Positions 35,642-45,053 of a DNA stretch of 64,000 nt are shown piece after piece; the first letter of the stretch is position 1, and every line of letters begins with the position of its first letter. Source of the DNA: Limosilactobacillus reuteri (GTDB taxonomy: Bacteria > Bacillota > Bacilli > Lactobacillales > Lactobacillaceae); contig NZ_CP059275.1 of NCBI RefSeq assembly GCF_013694365.1, positions 1,860,001 to 1,924,000 on the forward strand, given 5' to 3'. Under the pieces are notes generated by a model. It worked only from the letters and a program-made list of their open reading frames with translations, searched no databases and was not told where the DNA came from. A program made the position numbers and the translations under genes.

Positions 35642-36289
35642 ATGATGTTTGATCCAAAAATGTTACAAGTATACTTAGTTGGTGGAACACAAGATGTCCA
35701 TAATGACGTTGTTAAATTTCTTGAAAAAGTGGAGCTAGCAATGAAGAGTGGTATCACTGCCTTCCAATATCGAGAAAAGGGAAACTCGAAGTTACGGCCT
35801 AATGAACGAGTAGACTTAGGACTAGAACTACGGACCTTATGTACGCGCTATGGAATTCCATTGATTGTTGATGACGATTATGAATTGGCTCAGCAAATAA
35901 ACGCTGATGGAGTTCACGTTGGACAAAATGATACTAAAATTGAACAAGTATCTGTCGCTGTAGGTCATCAGATGTTCATCGGCTATTCCTGTAATACACC
36001 AGAACAAGTTGAACGTGCTAATACAATGGACTTTGTTGATTATATTGGTTGTGGTCCCGTTTTCCCTACAAAATCAAAGTCTGACGCTGATGCTGCTATT
36101 GGTATCAATCGTCTTGAACGTTTAAACATGATTAGCGAACGTCCTGTAGTTGCAATTGGGGGCATCGATGAAGAAAATATGAAAGTTGTTCATGACACCG
36201 GCGTTGCAGGGCTAGCTGTTATTTCCTTAGTCTTTGATAGCAAGGATCTTGCAGCAACTGTAAAGAAAATGAAGAATTTGTATAAATAA
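35642..36289 (+). CDS. thiE: Thiamine-phosphate synthase
   Basis: A 215-residue TIM-barrel enzyme coupling HMP-PP with thiazole phosphate to give thiamine phosphate. AFQYREKG near 40 (diphosphate contact), [20 protein letters not shown] near 75-94, and [10 protein letters not shown] near 137 are diagnostic. With ThiM and ThiD it completes salvage of the two thiamine halves; no de novo genes (ThiC, ThiG) are seen. The product is the cofactor used by the DXS-like enzyme in this window. Confidence 0.95.
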   Translation: MMFDPKMLQVYLVGGTQDVHNDVVKFLEKVELAMKSGITAFQYREKGNSKLRPNERVDLGLELRTLCTRYGIPLIVDDDYELAQQINADGVHVGQNDTKIEQVSVAVGHQMFIGYSCNTPEQVERANTMDFVDYIGCGPVFPTKSKSDADAAIGINRLERLNMISERPVVAIGGIDEENMKVVHDTGVAGLAVISLVFDSKDLAATVKKMKNLYK

Positions 36290-37549
36290 ATGAAAGAAAC
36301 GCAAAAGAACACTCCATTAGCTGTTGCAACGGTTGTTCTTGGAATAGTCGTTGGTTTTAGCTCATTGATCCTTAGCGCTATTCTAGATTTAACAGAGCAC
36401 TATTTTTTAAACTTTAACGAGACAAATAAGATTCCAGTTAATATTAATATTTTTCCTCTTCATCGATTTGTCTCAGTGCTAATAGGGGGGATAATTGCTA
36501 CAATTATTTGGTACTTTCTTCAACGTCATTATCATCCGGTTAGTATTAAGAATGCTCTGAATGGTAAAGAGATGCCGTTAAGAAAAACATTTATTCACGT
36601 GGTTACCCAGATCTTTTTCGTAGGGACTGGGAATTCCATCGGTCGTGAATTAGCCCCACGAGAAGCAGGGGCTGCTATCGCTCAGAAATGGTCTCGAATG
36701 CTTAATTCTTATCGGTGGTTGCACCTTAATGATGAAGATAAACGTTTATTAATCGCCGCTGCTGCTGGAGCTGGATTCGCGGGGGTCTATATTGCACCTA
36801 TTACAGGAACTGTTTTCTGTTTAGAAATTTTATATCGGCGCATTAATGCCCGTTCAGTTTCCGTTAGCTTAATCATGTCAGTAATCGCAACGATGATTGG
36901 TTCGATTTTAAAAGGATTCGAACCATATTATATTGTTAGGAGTCGAGATTTCTCTTTGCTATCTGTTCCATTAGCAATTGTGCTAGGATTAATCCTTGGA
37001 GTAACCGGAACCTGGTTTAAACAAGGAGTTAAAGCAGCTTCTAGTAAACGAGCAACGGGTAAAAATATTTTCTGGCAATTACCACTTTTATCGTTCTCAG
37101 CAGGAGCAATTGCAGCTTTTTATCCACAAATTATGGGAAACGGGCGGGGACTTGCTCAATTAGCCATGAATACGACCACCGTCAATTCTCAGGTCCTAGG
37201 AGCGCTCTTGTTTGGTCTAGTTGCTAAAGTAATAGTTACCTTATTTACAATCAAATGTGGAGGCTATGGAGGAACACTGACGCCATCGATTGCCGCTGGA
37301 GCAGTTATTGGAGTATTTCTCGGTATTCCTTATATGCACTTCTTCCCGGTTGTTACCTTAACGCAGTGTGCAGTTATTGGGGCCTCATTGTTTTTAGCAG
37401 CGTCACAGCAGGCACCGTTAATGGCATTATTTATGTTATTTGAAGTTTGTCACCTTAACTTTACAGCTTTTCTTCCGTTGGGGATTGGAGTTGCAATTTC
37501 AATTGGAATTTCAAAGTGGATGCAGGAAGCAAAAGCAAGGACAAAATAA
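36290..37549 (+). CDS. ClC family chloride channel/antiporter
   Basis: A 419-residue polytopic membrane protein of the ClC fold. GTGNSIGRELAPREAGAAIA near 112-131 corresponds to the GREGP filter region with altered residues, GAGFAGVYIAPITGTVF near 163 to the next helix pair, and GGYGGTLTPSIAAGAVIG near 322 to the GxFxP element. There is no C-terminal CBS domain. The altered selectivity motifs leave open whether it carries Cl-, F- or another anion. Confidence 0.88.
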   Translation: MKETQKNTPLAVATVVLGIVVGFSSLILSAILDLTEHYFLNFNETNKIPVNINIFPLHRFVSVLIGGIIATIIWYFLQRHYHPVSIKNALNGKEMPLRKTFIHVVTQIFFVGTGNSIGRELAPREAGAAIAQKWSRMLNSYRWLHLNDEDKRLLIAAAAGAGFAGVYIAPITGTVFCLEILYRRINARSVSVSLIMSVIATMIGSILKGFEPYYIVRSRDFSLLSVPLAIVLGLILGVTGTWFKQGVKAASSKRATGKNIFWQLPLLSFSAGAIAAFYPQIMGNGRGLAQLAMNTTTVNSQVLGALLFGLVAKVIVTLFTIKCGGYGGTLTPSIAAGAVIGVFLGIPYMHFFPVVTLTQCAVIGASLFLAASQQAPLMALFMLFEVCHLNFTAFLPLGIGVAISIGISKWMQEAKARTK

Positions 37550-38674
37550 TTGAAAGGCGCAACTGAATTAAAGAAACAGATTATTAACACGGCGAATTCA
37601 AATCAAATTGACCAAGTTATTATCGGAATGGAAGCTACTTCCATTTATAGTTTTCACCCAGCAATGTTCTTTCAAGAAGACATTGATCTGAAAGCTTTTA
37701 ATACTCAATCAGTCGTCGTTGATCCCAAGAAAACTAAACGTTTTCACGATGTTTTCGCTGAAGACAAAAATGATCAAATTGATGCTTATTACATTGCAGA
37801 TTACTTACGTGTTGGTCATTATTCGATTGGAATTGTTCGTCAAGAAAATTACATTGCTCTTCAGCGCTTAACCCGTTCTAGATATGAGATTGTTCAAAGC
37901 CTGGTTCGAGCTAAACAACACTTTATTGAAAACTTATACTATAAGCTCAATAAGCTTGTTATCTCTGATGAACTTAATACTTCTATATTTGGTTCAACCA
38001 TGATGCAGTTATTAACTGAAGATCTGACTACTGATGACTTACTCAATATTTCAATCAATGATTTAACCGACTATTTGGCTGAACACGGTCGAGGTCGCTT
38101 CGCAGACCCCGAAGCTTTAGCGAAAACGATTCAAAAGGCTATTCGGTCTTCGTACCGGCTAGATAAAGTCGTAGCTAATTCGGTTAACGCGGTTCTTTCT
38201 GTCTATGCTGAAGAGATTAAGGCATTTCAAAAGATGATTAAGGATCTCGATAAGTCAATTGAGAAAGTCGTTAAAGTAACTGATGATGAACAAATTCTGC
38301 GCTCAATTCCCGGTATCGGACCAGTCTATGCAGCTGGTATTTTAGCTGAAATTGGTCAAATCGATCGATTTGACAACGAAGCTAAATTAGCTAAATATGC
38401 TGGGCTTTCCTGGAGAGAAAAGCAATCGGGAAGTTACACTAGTGATAACACACCGTTAAAGAGGACTGGTAATACCTATCTTCGTTATTACTTGGTTGAA
38501 GCTGCCAACCTAGTTCGAACGCACGATCCAGTCTTTGGCGAGTATTATCAGCGTAAATACAAAGAAGTAAAACACACTCCTTCTAAACGAGCCCTCGTTC
38601 TTACCGCACGTAAATTAATCAGGGTGATTTACTTCCTACTCAAAAATCACCAAATTTATCAAGAAAAGAGGTAA
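37550..38674 (+). mobile_element. IS110 family transposase, N-terminally truncated
   Basis: A 374-residue TTG-started frame. The RuvC-like DEDD core shows the Glu (VIIGMEATSIYSF, near 25) and the paired Asp residues (EDKNDQIDAYYIADYL, near 72-87). The C-terminal domain has RSIPGIGPVYAAGILAEIGQ near 247 and a catalytic-Ser region LREKQ-like (LSWREKQSGSYTSD). The first motif carrying the leading Asp (GIDVSK-like) is missing, so about 30-50 residues are absent. The frame begins right after the ClC stop, consistent with a partial gene at a contig start. It is unlikely to be active as shown. Confidence 0.85.
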
Positions 38675-40981
38675 ATGAATAACCAATTATGTGGATATGC
38701 AATTGTTGATCAAAAGATTACGATTAATTATCAAAACAGTGCTATTGTTTTATCAGTTATTACGCCTGAAATCATTCGAGTATTTCAAGATCACGGTGAA
38801 AAAGGAGCATCATATGCTATTGAAGGCAATAAAACAATTAAAACTAATTTTACAGTCTTAGATCATGGTGACCATCTTGAATTAACTACGGCAGCGTTAA
38901 TTGTAAAAATATACGACAACGAGAAAATGAATGTATATGACAAGGAGGGTCATCCATTAGTTATTGATTATCAGGGTAAGCGAACACCGATTGACCGTGG
39001 ATTAGATAAGGCCCATGCAAAATTAGTTGCTGCCGAAGGTCATGATATTGCTGGTGGAAGTGACCAAGATAAGACATATTTTGAAGTAATTAAATCTTTA
39101 GCCACTGATGAACAGATATATGGTCTTGGTGATAAAACTGGGTACTTGAATAAACGTGGCTACGAATACGATAACTGGAATACTGATAATCCAGCACCTC
39201 AAGTAGAAAGTTTTACCCGGCTTTATAAATCTATTCCTTTCATGTTAGGCTTGAAGAACGGTCACCCATACGGTCTTTTCTTTGATAATCCTTATCGGAG
39301 CCATCTTGATTTAGGAAAAGAAAATGCTAATTACTACTTTTATTCCGCAGTCGCCGGTAACCTTGATTATTACATTATCGGTGGTCCGCACTTGAGCGAT
39401 ATTGTTAAAAATTATACTTACCTTACTGGGCGCGTTCCATTGCCACAAAAATGGGTACTTGGTTATCAGCAATCGCGTTGGGGATATAGTGTAAGTCCTG
39501 AAAAAGTTCAAGAGATTGCGACTAAACTACGAGAAAATGATCTTCCTTGTGACGTGATCCACTTTGACATTGACTATATGGATGGTTACCGAGTATTTAC
39601 TTGGAACAAAGAAAAGTTTACTGATCCTCAAGCATTTGTTTCAAAGTTGAGAGACCAAGGATTTAGAGTAATGCCGATTATTGACCCCGGTGTTAAGCAA
39701 GATAAAAAGTATAAAATTTATAAAGAAGGAATTAAGAAAGGATACTTTGTTAAGAATCCTGATGGGACCGTTTATGTTAATAAGGTTTGGCCTGGCGATG
39801 CTGTTTTCCCTGACTTTGGCCGAGAAGAGGTACAACAATGGTGGGCTGATAATTGTAAATACCTTGTTGATACCGGAACAGCTGGAATTTGGGACGATAT
39901 GAACGAACCAGCATCGTTTGAAGGTGAAATCCCTGATAATATTGTCTTTAGTGACGGAAAATCCCCTTCTACTCATAAGAAATTGCATAATGTTTATGGA
40001 CATAATATGGCAAAGGCTACTTACAATGGATTAAAGAAATACAGTCATAAACGACCTTATGTCATTACTCGGGCTGCTTATGCGGGAACGCAAAAGTATT
40101 CAACCGTCTGGACAGGTGATAACCAAAGTTTGTGGCCTCATCTACAAATGATGATTCCTCAATTATGTAATTTAGGAATGAGTGGCTTTGCCTTTGCGGG
40201 AACTGATATTGGTGGATTTGGTGCAGATGCCACGGCCGAAATGCTAACACGGTGGATTGAGGCAGCCTTATTTAGTCCTCTCTATCGTAATCACGCTTCA
40301 ATGGGAACCCGTGAACAAGAACCTTGGGTATTCGGTGAACCAACGCTCTCAATCTACCGGAAGTATTTAAAGTTAAGGTATCGTTTTATTCCATTCTTAT
40401 ACGATCTTTGTTACAAGGAGACAAAGAATGGGCTCGGAATAATGCGTCCGTTAGTATTAAACTACGATCAGGATCCTACTGTTCGGACAATGAACGATGA
40501 ATATATGGTTGGCGATGAATTACTAGTAGCTCCAGTAGTTCAAGAAGGCCAAAATACACGAGCAGTCTACTTGCCAGCAGGGGAGTGGATTGACTTTTGG
40601 AACGGTGTTGAATATGCAGGTAAGCGGTCAATTTTAGTAGAAGCGCCAATTGATAAGTTACCACTATTCGTTAAAAAGAATACGATTATTCCATGGGGCC
40701 CTGAAGTAAGTCATATTAGTGATGAACCTAATGAAACAATGACCTTCCGCTTATATGGACAACATGCCTCATATACTCATTACCAAGATAACGGCCTTGA
40801 CTTTGCTTATCAAAGTGGTGAATACAACCTTTATCAAATCAAGGCTTCTCAAAATAGAGTAACAATAGATATGGCTCATAATGGTTATGATAAAAATTAC
40901 CGGAAGATCTTTGTAGAATTAAATGATCAAAAATTAACATTTGAATTTAATCCCCAAACACAAACATATGTCCAACAATAA
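38675..40981 (+). CDS. GH31 alpha-glucosidase
   Basis: A 768-residue glycoside hydrolase family 31 enzyme. IYGLGDKTGYLNKRG near 148, the barrel strand DVIHFDIDYMDGYRVFTW near 291-308, the nucleophile motif WDDMNEPASFEG near 406, WTGDNQSLWPHL near 478 and GTDIGGFGADATAEM near 509 are all present. It should release glucose from maltose, isomaltose or related alpha-glucosides in the cytoplasm (no signal peptide). Confidence 0.95.
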   Translation: MNNQLCGYAIVDQKITINYQNSAIVLSVITPEIIRVFQDHGEKGASYAIEGNKTIKTNFTVLDHGDHLELTTAALIVKIYDNEKMNVYDKEGHPLVIDYQGKRTPIDRGLDKAHAKLVAAEGHDIAGGSDQDKTYFEVIKSLATDEQIYGLGDKTGYLNKRGYEYDNWNTDNPAPQVESFTRLYKSIPFMLGLKNGHPYGLFFDNPYRSHLDLGKENANYYFYSAVAGNLDYYIIGGPHLSDIVKNYTYLTGRVPLPQKWVLGYQQSRWGYSVSPEKVQEIATKLRENDLPCDVIHFDIDYMDGYRVFTWNKEKFTDPQAFVSKLRDQGFRVMPIIDPGVKQDKKYKIYKEGIKKGYFVKNPDGTVYVNKVWPGDAVFPDFGREEVQQWWADNCKYLVDTGTAGIWDDMNEPASFEGEIPDNIVFSDGKSPSTHKKLHNVYGHNMAKATYNGLKKYSHKRPYVITRAAYAGTQKYSTVWTGDNQSLWPHLQMMIPQLCNLGMSGFAFAGTDIGGFGADATAEMLTRWIEAALFSPLYRNHASMGTREQEPWVFGEPTLSIYRKYLKLRYRFIPFLYDLCYKETKNGLGIMRPLVLNYDQDPTVRTMNDEYMVGDELLVAPVVQEGQNTRAVYLPAGEWIDFWNGVEYAGKRSILVEAPIDKLPLFVKKNTIIPWGPEVSHISDEPNETMTFRLYGQHASYTHYQDNGLDFAYQSGEYNLYQIKASQNRVTIDMAHNGYDKNYRKIFVELNDQKLTFEFNPQTQTYVQQ

Positions 40982-41623
40982 ATGCATAAAAAAGCACAAA
41001 TCGGATTCGGACTTTTTTGTTGGATTTTATTCGGAGTATTACTCTTTAATGTTTTAACTAAATCTCCATTTGTTCGTTTAATCGATGCAGGTGGCTTTGA
41101 TCTGACTGCCCCAGTGTCTAAGTTTAAGACTACTATCCTGACCGAATTAACCTTTATGGGTGACCCAGTTACAGTCGGCATTATAACAATCGGCTTAATG
41201 CTCCTGTTATGGCGTCGCGGAAGAGCAACTGATAGTGTTTGGTATGGCATGTTACAATTTATTGGTTACTGTTTAGTTATCCTCATCAAGTATAGTGTTA
41301 CTCGTCTCCGTCCTTCCTTTCGGTTAATTGATGTTAGTGGATATAGTTTCCCAAGTGGGCATACTTTTTCAACTGCTATTTTCACTTTTACGATCCTAGC
41401 CCTCCTTTTACCCTATTGTAAAGTTAAATGGCAGAGGGTAATCTTAGGAATCGTCGGCGCTCTATGGATCATTATTATTATGTATTCGCGAGTTTATTTA
41501 CGAGCTCATTTTACTTCCGATGTGATCGGGGCCTTTTTATTAGCTAGTGGATGGTGGTTATTAGCTAATAGTCAGCGCGCTATTTTCTTTCATTGGTTAC
41601 AAAAACCAGTCAATAAAGTCTAA
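40982..41623 (+). CDS. PAP2 family membrane phosphatase
   Basis: A 213-residue protein with about five to six membrane helices and the three PAP2 phosphatase motifs: KYSVTRLRPSF near 102, FPSGHTFSTA near 124 and SRVYLRAHFTSDVIGA near 166-181 (catalytic His and Asp). It probably dephosphorylates undecaprenyl pyrophosphate or phosphatidylglycerophosphate at the outer face of the membrane. Its stop codon lies one base inside the start of the 5S rRNA palindrome arm. Confidence 0.93.
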   Translation: MHKKAQIGFGLFCWILFGVLLFNVLTKSPFVRLIDAGGFDLTAPVSKFKTTILTELTFMGDPVTVGIITIGLMLLLWRRGRATDSVWYGMLQFIGYCLVILIKYSVTRLRPSFRLIDVSGYSFPSGHTFSTAIFTFTILALLLPYCKVKWQRVILGIVGALWIIIIMYSRVYLRAHFTSDVIGAFLLASGWWLLANSQRAIFFHWLQKPVNKV

Positions 41624-41627
41624 AGAG

Positions 41628-41744
41628 TGTGGTGATGATGGCTTGAAGGATACACCTGTTCCCATGCCGAACACAGAAGTTAAGCTTCAACACGCCGAAA
41701 GTAGTTGGGGGATCGCTCCCTGCGAGGATAGGACGTTGCCGCGC
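41628..41744 (+). rRNA. rrf: 5S ribosomal RNA (copy A, plus strand)
   Basis: A complete 5S sequence of about 117 nt: TGTGGTGATGATGGC at the 5' end, the conserved ACACCTGTTCCCATGCCGAA core, and CGTTGCCGCGC at the 3' end pairing with the 5' end as helix I. It is the exact inverted copy of 41749-41865, with only GT between the two 124-bp arms (41622-41745 and 41748-41871). There is no 23S gene upstream on this strand; the preceding gene is the PAP2 phosphatase, so this copy is out of its normal context. Confidence 0.92.
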
Positions 41745-41748
41745 AGTT

Positions 41749-41865
41749 GCGCGGCAACGTCCTATCCTCGCAGGGAGCGATCCCCCAACTACTTTCGGCG
41801 TGTTGAAGCTTAACTTCTGTGTTCGGCATGGGAACAGGTGTATCCTTCAAGCCATCATCACCACA
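41749..41865 (-). rRNA. rrf: 5S ribosomal RNA (copy B, minus strand)
   Basis: The reverse complement of copy A, base for base. On the minus strand it is preceded by a normal-looking 23S-5S spacer (41866-41946) and the last few bases of 23S rRNA (41947-41960), so this copy is in native context and copy A is the abnormal one. Confidence 0.92.
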
Positions 41866-41960
41866 CTCTTTGTCCCTTCGGACGAGAGCTTGTGCTCTCA
41901 AAACTAAATCCTATCTATTCTCTTCCAATAAACCTTACCGCTCCTTGGTTAAGTCCTCGA
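41866..41960 (-). rRNA. rrl: 23S rRNA 3' terminus and 23S-5S spacer, partial
   Basis: Read on the minus strand, TCGAGGACTTAACC (41947-41960) is the conserved end of 23S rRNA, followed by AAGGAGCGGTAAGG, a spacer with GTTTTGAGAGCACAAGCTCTC, and then 5S. Only about 14 nt of 23S remain before the sequence switches abruptly into the recombinase gene at 41961, so this is a broken rRNA operon end. Confidence 0.65.
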
Positions 41961-42293
41961 ATGAAGCAACTTGTACTACCAATCAAAGACAGTAATGTTC
42001 TACACGAAGTTGAAGATACACTATTACACAACTTTAAAGCTGGCCGGCGGAATTACACCATTTTCCAGGTTGGCAAGGCAACTCTGCTCAGAGTGAGTGA
42101 TGTATTGGCTCTCAGACACTCTGAAATCTTCAATGGCGATGGGACGGTTGCTAAAAATGCGCACATTCGAGATAAAAAGACCGGAAAACCGAATACATTG
42201 TACCTAAAACCAGTTAAACAGGACCTAACTGACTATTTTCAATGGCTAAACGATAAAAATATTCAATCAGAGTGGCTTTTTCCTTCAATTAAG
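41961..42293 (+). pseudogene. Tyrosine recombinase/integrase, N-terminal part
   Basis: Starting at ATG 41961 (KQLVLPIKDSNVLHEVEDTL), 111 residues of a small site-specific recombinase. VGKATLLRVSDVLALRH near 38-54 carries the first catalytic Arg, and EWLFPSIK is the last readable block. The frame then changes into an unrelated 74-residue protein. Its last 126 bases (42168-42293) recur exactly at 49605-49730, where the gene continues to its end. The full protein would be 195 residues. Upstream is truncated 23S rRNA, so the start region is also a junction. Confidence 0.8.
42168..42293 (+). repeat. 126-bp direct repeat inside the split integrase, copy 1
   Basis: CGAGATAAAAAGACCGG to CCTTCAATTAAG, identical to 49605-49730; the bases on both sides differ (T/A before, A/C after). 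The two copies bracket 7.3 kb of unrelated genes. The length is one base short of 127, the exact repeat length seen for the IS-end copies. Confidence 0.9.
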
Positions 42294-42518
42294 ATGAATT
42301 TTAATATTTATGATACTAGTAAGCATACAGTTTTATTGAACGGCGACTATTTAACTTTTCAATTGGAACCAATAGATTTAAATACTGTCGAAATGGTTAT
42401 TCTTAGTCCTACAACTGTTCCTACTATTATTAATATGCAACAACAGGGTAAAACTTTTCATATTCATTTACCACAAGACCAAGTAAAAATTGGAAATACA
42501 ACACTGTATTTCAGCTAA
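42294..42518 (+). CDS. Hypothetical protein (74 residues), possibly a C-terminal fragment
   Basis: Reading from ATG 42294, which follows the integrase fragment without a stop, the product is a beta-strand-rich 74-residue polypeptide (HTVLLNGDYLTFQLEPIDL, TFHIHLPQDQVKIGNTTLYF). The frame is continuous with the integrase piece only because both happen to be in phase, so I treat it as a separate gene. It resembles the end of a beta-sandwich domain, but I cannot name a family. Confidence 0.45.
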   Translation: MNFNIYDTSKHTVLLNGDYLTFQLEPIDLNTVEMVILSPTTVPTIINMQQQGKTFHIHLPQDQVKIGNTTLYFS

Positions 42519-43436
42519 ATGACAACAGCTATTATCGAACTTGACCATCTTCAAAAAAACTTTGGCAAGTTTGCCGCATTAAAAGATGTCAGTTTCACGT
42601 TGGCACCCGGTCAGGTTCTGGGTTTTCTAGGACCTAATGGGGCCGGCAAATCCACGACCATTCGAGTTATTTTAGGCTTATTAAAAAAGAGTGGCGGCTC
42701 AGTGACCGTCTTCGGCAAAGATGCCTGGCGGGATGATGCGGCGATTCATCCACGCATCGCCTATATTCCTGGGGACGTTTATTTATGGCCAAATCTTTCT
42801 GGCGGCGAAATTATCGACCTATTGCTACGTTTAAATGGCCGCCAGCATAATCAAAAGACCGATGAACTAATCAAGGCCTTTGAATTTGATCCGAAGAAAA
42901 AAGCTCGTACCTATTCAAAAGGCAATCGTCAAAAAGTAGCGTTAATTGCTGCGTTGTCGCAAGATGCCGATTTGTATATTTTTGATGAACCCACTTCTGG
43001 GCTTGATCCATTAAATGAACAGACTTTCCAGCAAGAAGTTTTAAAACTGAAAAGAGCCGGTAAAAGTGTGCTGCTATCAAGCCACATTTTGTCCGAAGTC
43101 GAGCGAATGTGTGATTCAATTGTTATCATCCGTGATGGTAGTGTGATTGAGAGCGGCAATCTTGATCAATTACGGCATCTATCGCGGATCAAAATTGAAG
43201 TCACCACCGCTACCCCAATGACTGCTTTGGCAAAGCAAGCTGGCGTTCACGACCTCACTTATCGCGATTCCGAGCACACCAAGGCGGTTTTCACCGCTGA
43301 TCGAGACGCGCTTGGCACCATCATGACCACACTGGCCGCCAACACCGTGGTCGACATGCAATCAACGCCGCCAACGCTGGAAGATTTATTCCTGCGTTAT
43401 TATGGAAAGCAAGGTGAGACTCATGCGGCACAGTAA
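42519..43436 (+). CDS. ABC transporter ATP-binding protein
   Basis: A 305-residue ATPase of a drug/antibiotic-type exporter: Walker A GPNGAGKSTT near 39, Q-loop region, signature YSKGNRQKVALIAAL near 130 (SKGNRQK rather than LSGGQ), Walker B LYIFDEPTSGLDPL near 151, then H-loop SSHILSEVE. A C-terminal domain follows, as in exporters of this class. Codon use is GC-richer than the neighbours. Its last 14 bases (43423-43436) are repeated as the first 14 of the permease gene, a native overlap written twice. Confidence 0.93.
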   Translation: MTTAIIELDHLQKNFGKFAALKDVSFTLAPGQVLGFLGPNGAGKSTTIRVILGLLKKSGGSVTVFGKDAWRDDAAIHPRIAYIPGDVYLWPNLSGGEIIDLLLRLNGRQHNQKTDELIKAFEFDPKKKARTYSKGNRQKVALIAALSQDADLYIFDEPTSGLDPLNEQTFQQEVLKLKRAGKSVLLSSHILSEVERMCDSIVIIRDGSVIESGNLDQLRHLSRIKIEVTTATPMTALAKQAGVHDLTYRDSEHTKAVFTADRDALGTIMTTLAANTVVDMQSTPPTLEDLFLRYYGKQGETHAAQ

Positions 43437-45053
43437 ATGCGGCACAGTAATCGGAACGCAGGTTATCTGCTTCGGGCAAACCTCAAACAAAATCTAAAAT
43501 TTTCACTCATCTGGCTTGTCATTTTGATCATGATGATTGCCAGTGGTGCTGGCAAATTGGAAGCAGCCTTTGCAGGCGGGGCCTCGGGCTCTAAAGAGAT
43601 TGTCAAAATGCTGCAAGCGCCGGGCATGGCGGCAATGTTTGGCGCGATGCCAAAGGTGGACACGTATAACACAGCGATTGTGTTTGCTGGTGTGATGGTC
43701 GTCTTCATGATTATTTTGCAGGCCTTATGGGTTATGCCGCTGATGATTCGCAACACCCGCGGTCAAGAAGAAAGTGGCTTGCTCGAAATGGTTCGCGCTC
43801 GCAATGTTGGGCGAACGGCTGCCATCACCGCCGCTTCGCTTGAGCTTCTCATCGACAGTGCCATAATGGGTATCCTCTATTTTGTCTCGTTGGCCGCTGT
43901 CAACATGGGTGGTACTGACTTGTACGGTGACTTCCTGTTTTCACTGGGGATGGTGATCGCCAACTTGCTATTCGGAGCCATTGCGTTGCTATTCGCGCAA
44001 CTAACCAATAACACACGTACAGCCAATATGTTGAGCTACATGGTGCTGACTGCCGCTTATTTGGTTCGGCTGGTCACCGATATCCAGCATCAAAATCTGA
44101 CGTGGTTATCACCAATTGGTTGGTTCGAAAAAGCAAACTTCTATACTGATAACAACGTCTGGGCTTTAGGTTTGGCCTTACTGGTCAGCATTCTGCTTGC
44201 GGCCAGCGCCACCATGATTGCCCGCAACCGCGATCTGGGCGCCGGGATTATTGCTGAACGCACCGGCCGAGCCAAAGCTGCCGGCTGGCTTCGCTCGATC
44301 CCTGCCTTACTGTGGCGAACTGAGCGCGGATTATTTGCTGGGTGGTTAATCGGCGCCGTGGTGTTTGGCGGCGTCATGGGTAGTGTGCTCGGCGGCGTTG
44401 GCGACATTCTTAAAACGAATCCGCTTTATCGTAAAATACTAGATGTTGGCCAAATCAACGCTGCCAATCAGACCATGGTCCTGTCATTCTTAGGCATGTA
44501 TCTCGGCATTTTCGTCGCATTAGCCGTGACTGCTGGCGTCCAAGTGGCATTCCGACTCAAACGCGATGACAACCTTGGTTACTTGAGCGTCATTCATGCC
44601 GAAAAGCCAACGCGAACCACGATCAGTGTCAGCTACTATTGCTTTGGTCTGCTGGCAGGCGTGTTCGTCCTTTCTGCTGGGCTGCTGGCCTTGTTCTTCA
44701 CTGGGAACACTGTTCTCAGTCACCCGTTGCCGCTCAAGTACCTCGGTCGCCTATTCGTGGCTAGCGTTCCGGCTGTGATATCGTTTATCGCCCTTGGCAT
44801 CGCACTAGTCGGTCTGTGGCCACGCTTAAGCAGTCTATTCTGGCTGTATATGGGAGCCGGTCTGATCGTTCAAATTTTCCGGGGATTGTTTGATTTGCCA
44901 AAACACGCAGGCAACTTCACACCTTTTGGCTGGATTGCCAATGTACCGGTTGAAAACGTTGATCAAACATGGCTAATCGTGATGGTTGTTAGCGCTATAG
45001 TATTATTTATTCTTGGCATTGCTGGTTATCGCCGTCAGGATTTGAGCCTATGA
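43437..45053 (+). CDS. ABC-2 type exporter permease
   Basis: A 538-residue membrane protein with about twelve hydrophobic helices in two similar halves, the layout of polyketide/drug-efflux permeases paired with a separate ATPase. The first cytoplasmic loop carries NTRGQEESGLLEMVRARNVG near 105-124, a coupling helix typical of the family. GC content is clearly higher than in the surrounding lactobacillar genes, suggesting transfer from a higher-GC lactobacillus. The last four bases (ATGA) overlap the TetR gene and are duplicated at the join. Confidence 0.9.
   Translation: MRHSNRNAGYLLRANLKQNLKFSLIWLVILIMMIASGAGKLEAAFAGGASGSKEIVKMLQAPGMAAMFGAMPKVDTYNTAIVFAGVMVVFMIILQALWVMPLMIRNTRGQEESGLLEMVRARNVGRTAAITAASLELLIDSAIMGILYFVSLAAVNMGGTDLYGDFLFSLGMVIANLLFGAIALLFAQLTNNTRTANMLSYMVLTAAYLVRLVTDIQHQNLTWLSPIGWFEKANFYTDNNVWALGLALLVSILLAASATMIARNRDLGAGIIAERTGRAKAAGWLRSIPALLWRTERGLFAGWLIGAVVFGGVMGSVLGGVGDILKTNPLYRKILDVGQINAANQTMVLSFLGMYLGIFVALAVTAGVQVAFRLKRDDNLGYLSVIHAEKPTRTTISVSYYCFGLLAGVFVLSAGLLALFFTGNTVLSHPLPLKYLGRLFVASVPAVISFIALGIALVGLWPRLSSLFWLYMGAGLIVQIFRGLFDLPKHAGNFTPFGWIANVPVENVDQTWLIVMVVSAIVLFILGIAGYRRQDLSL

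Noticed and set aside
41838..42518. A single 226-residue protein spanning the rRNA edge, integrase and the 74-residue protein.
   Set aside because: Its start lies inside minus-strand 5S rRNA, and it changes from recombinase to unrelated sequence at the end of the 126-bp repeat; the in-phase reading is accidental.
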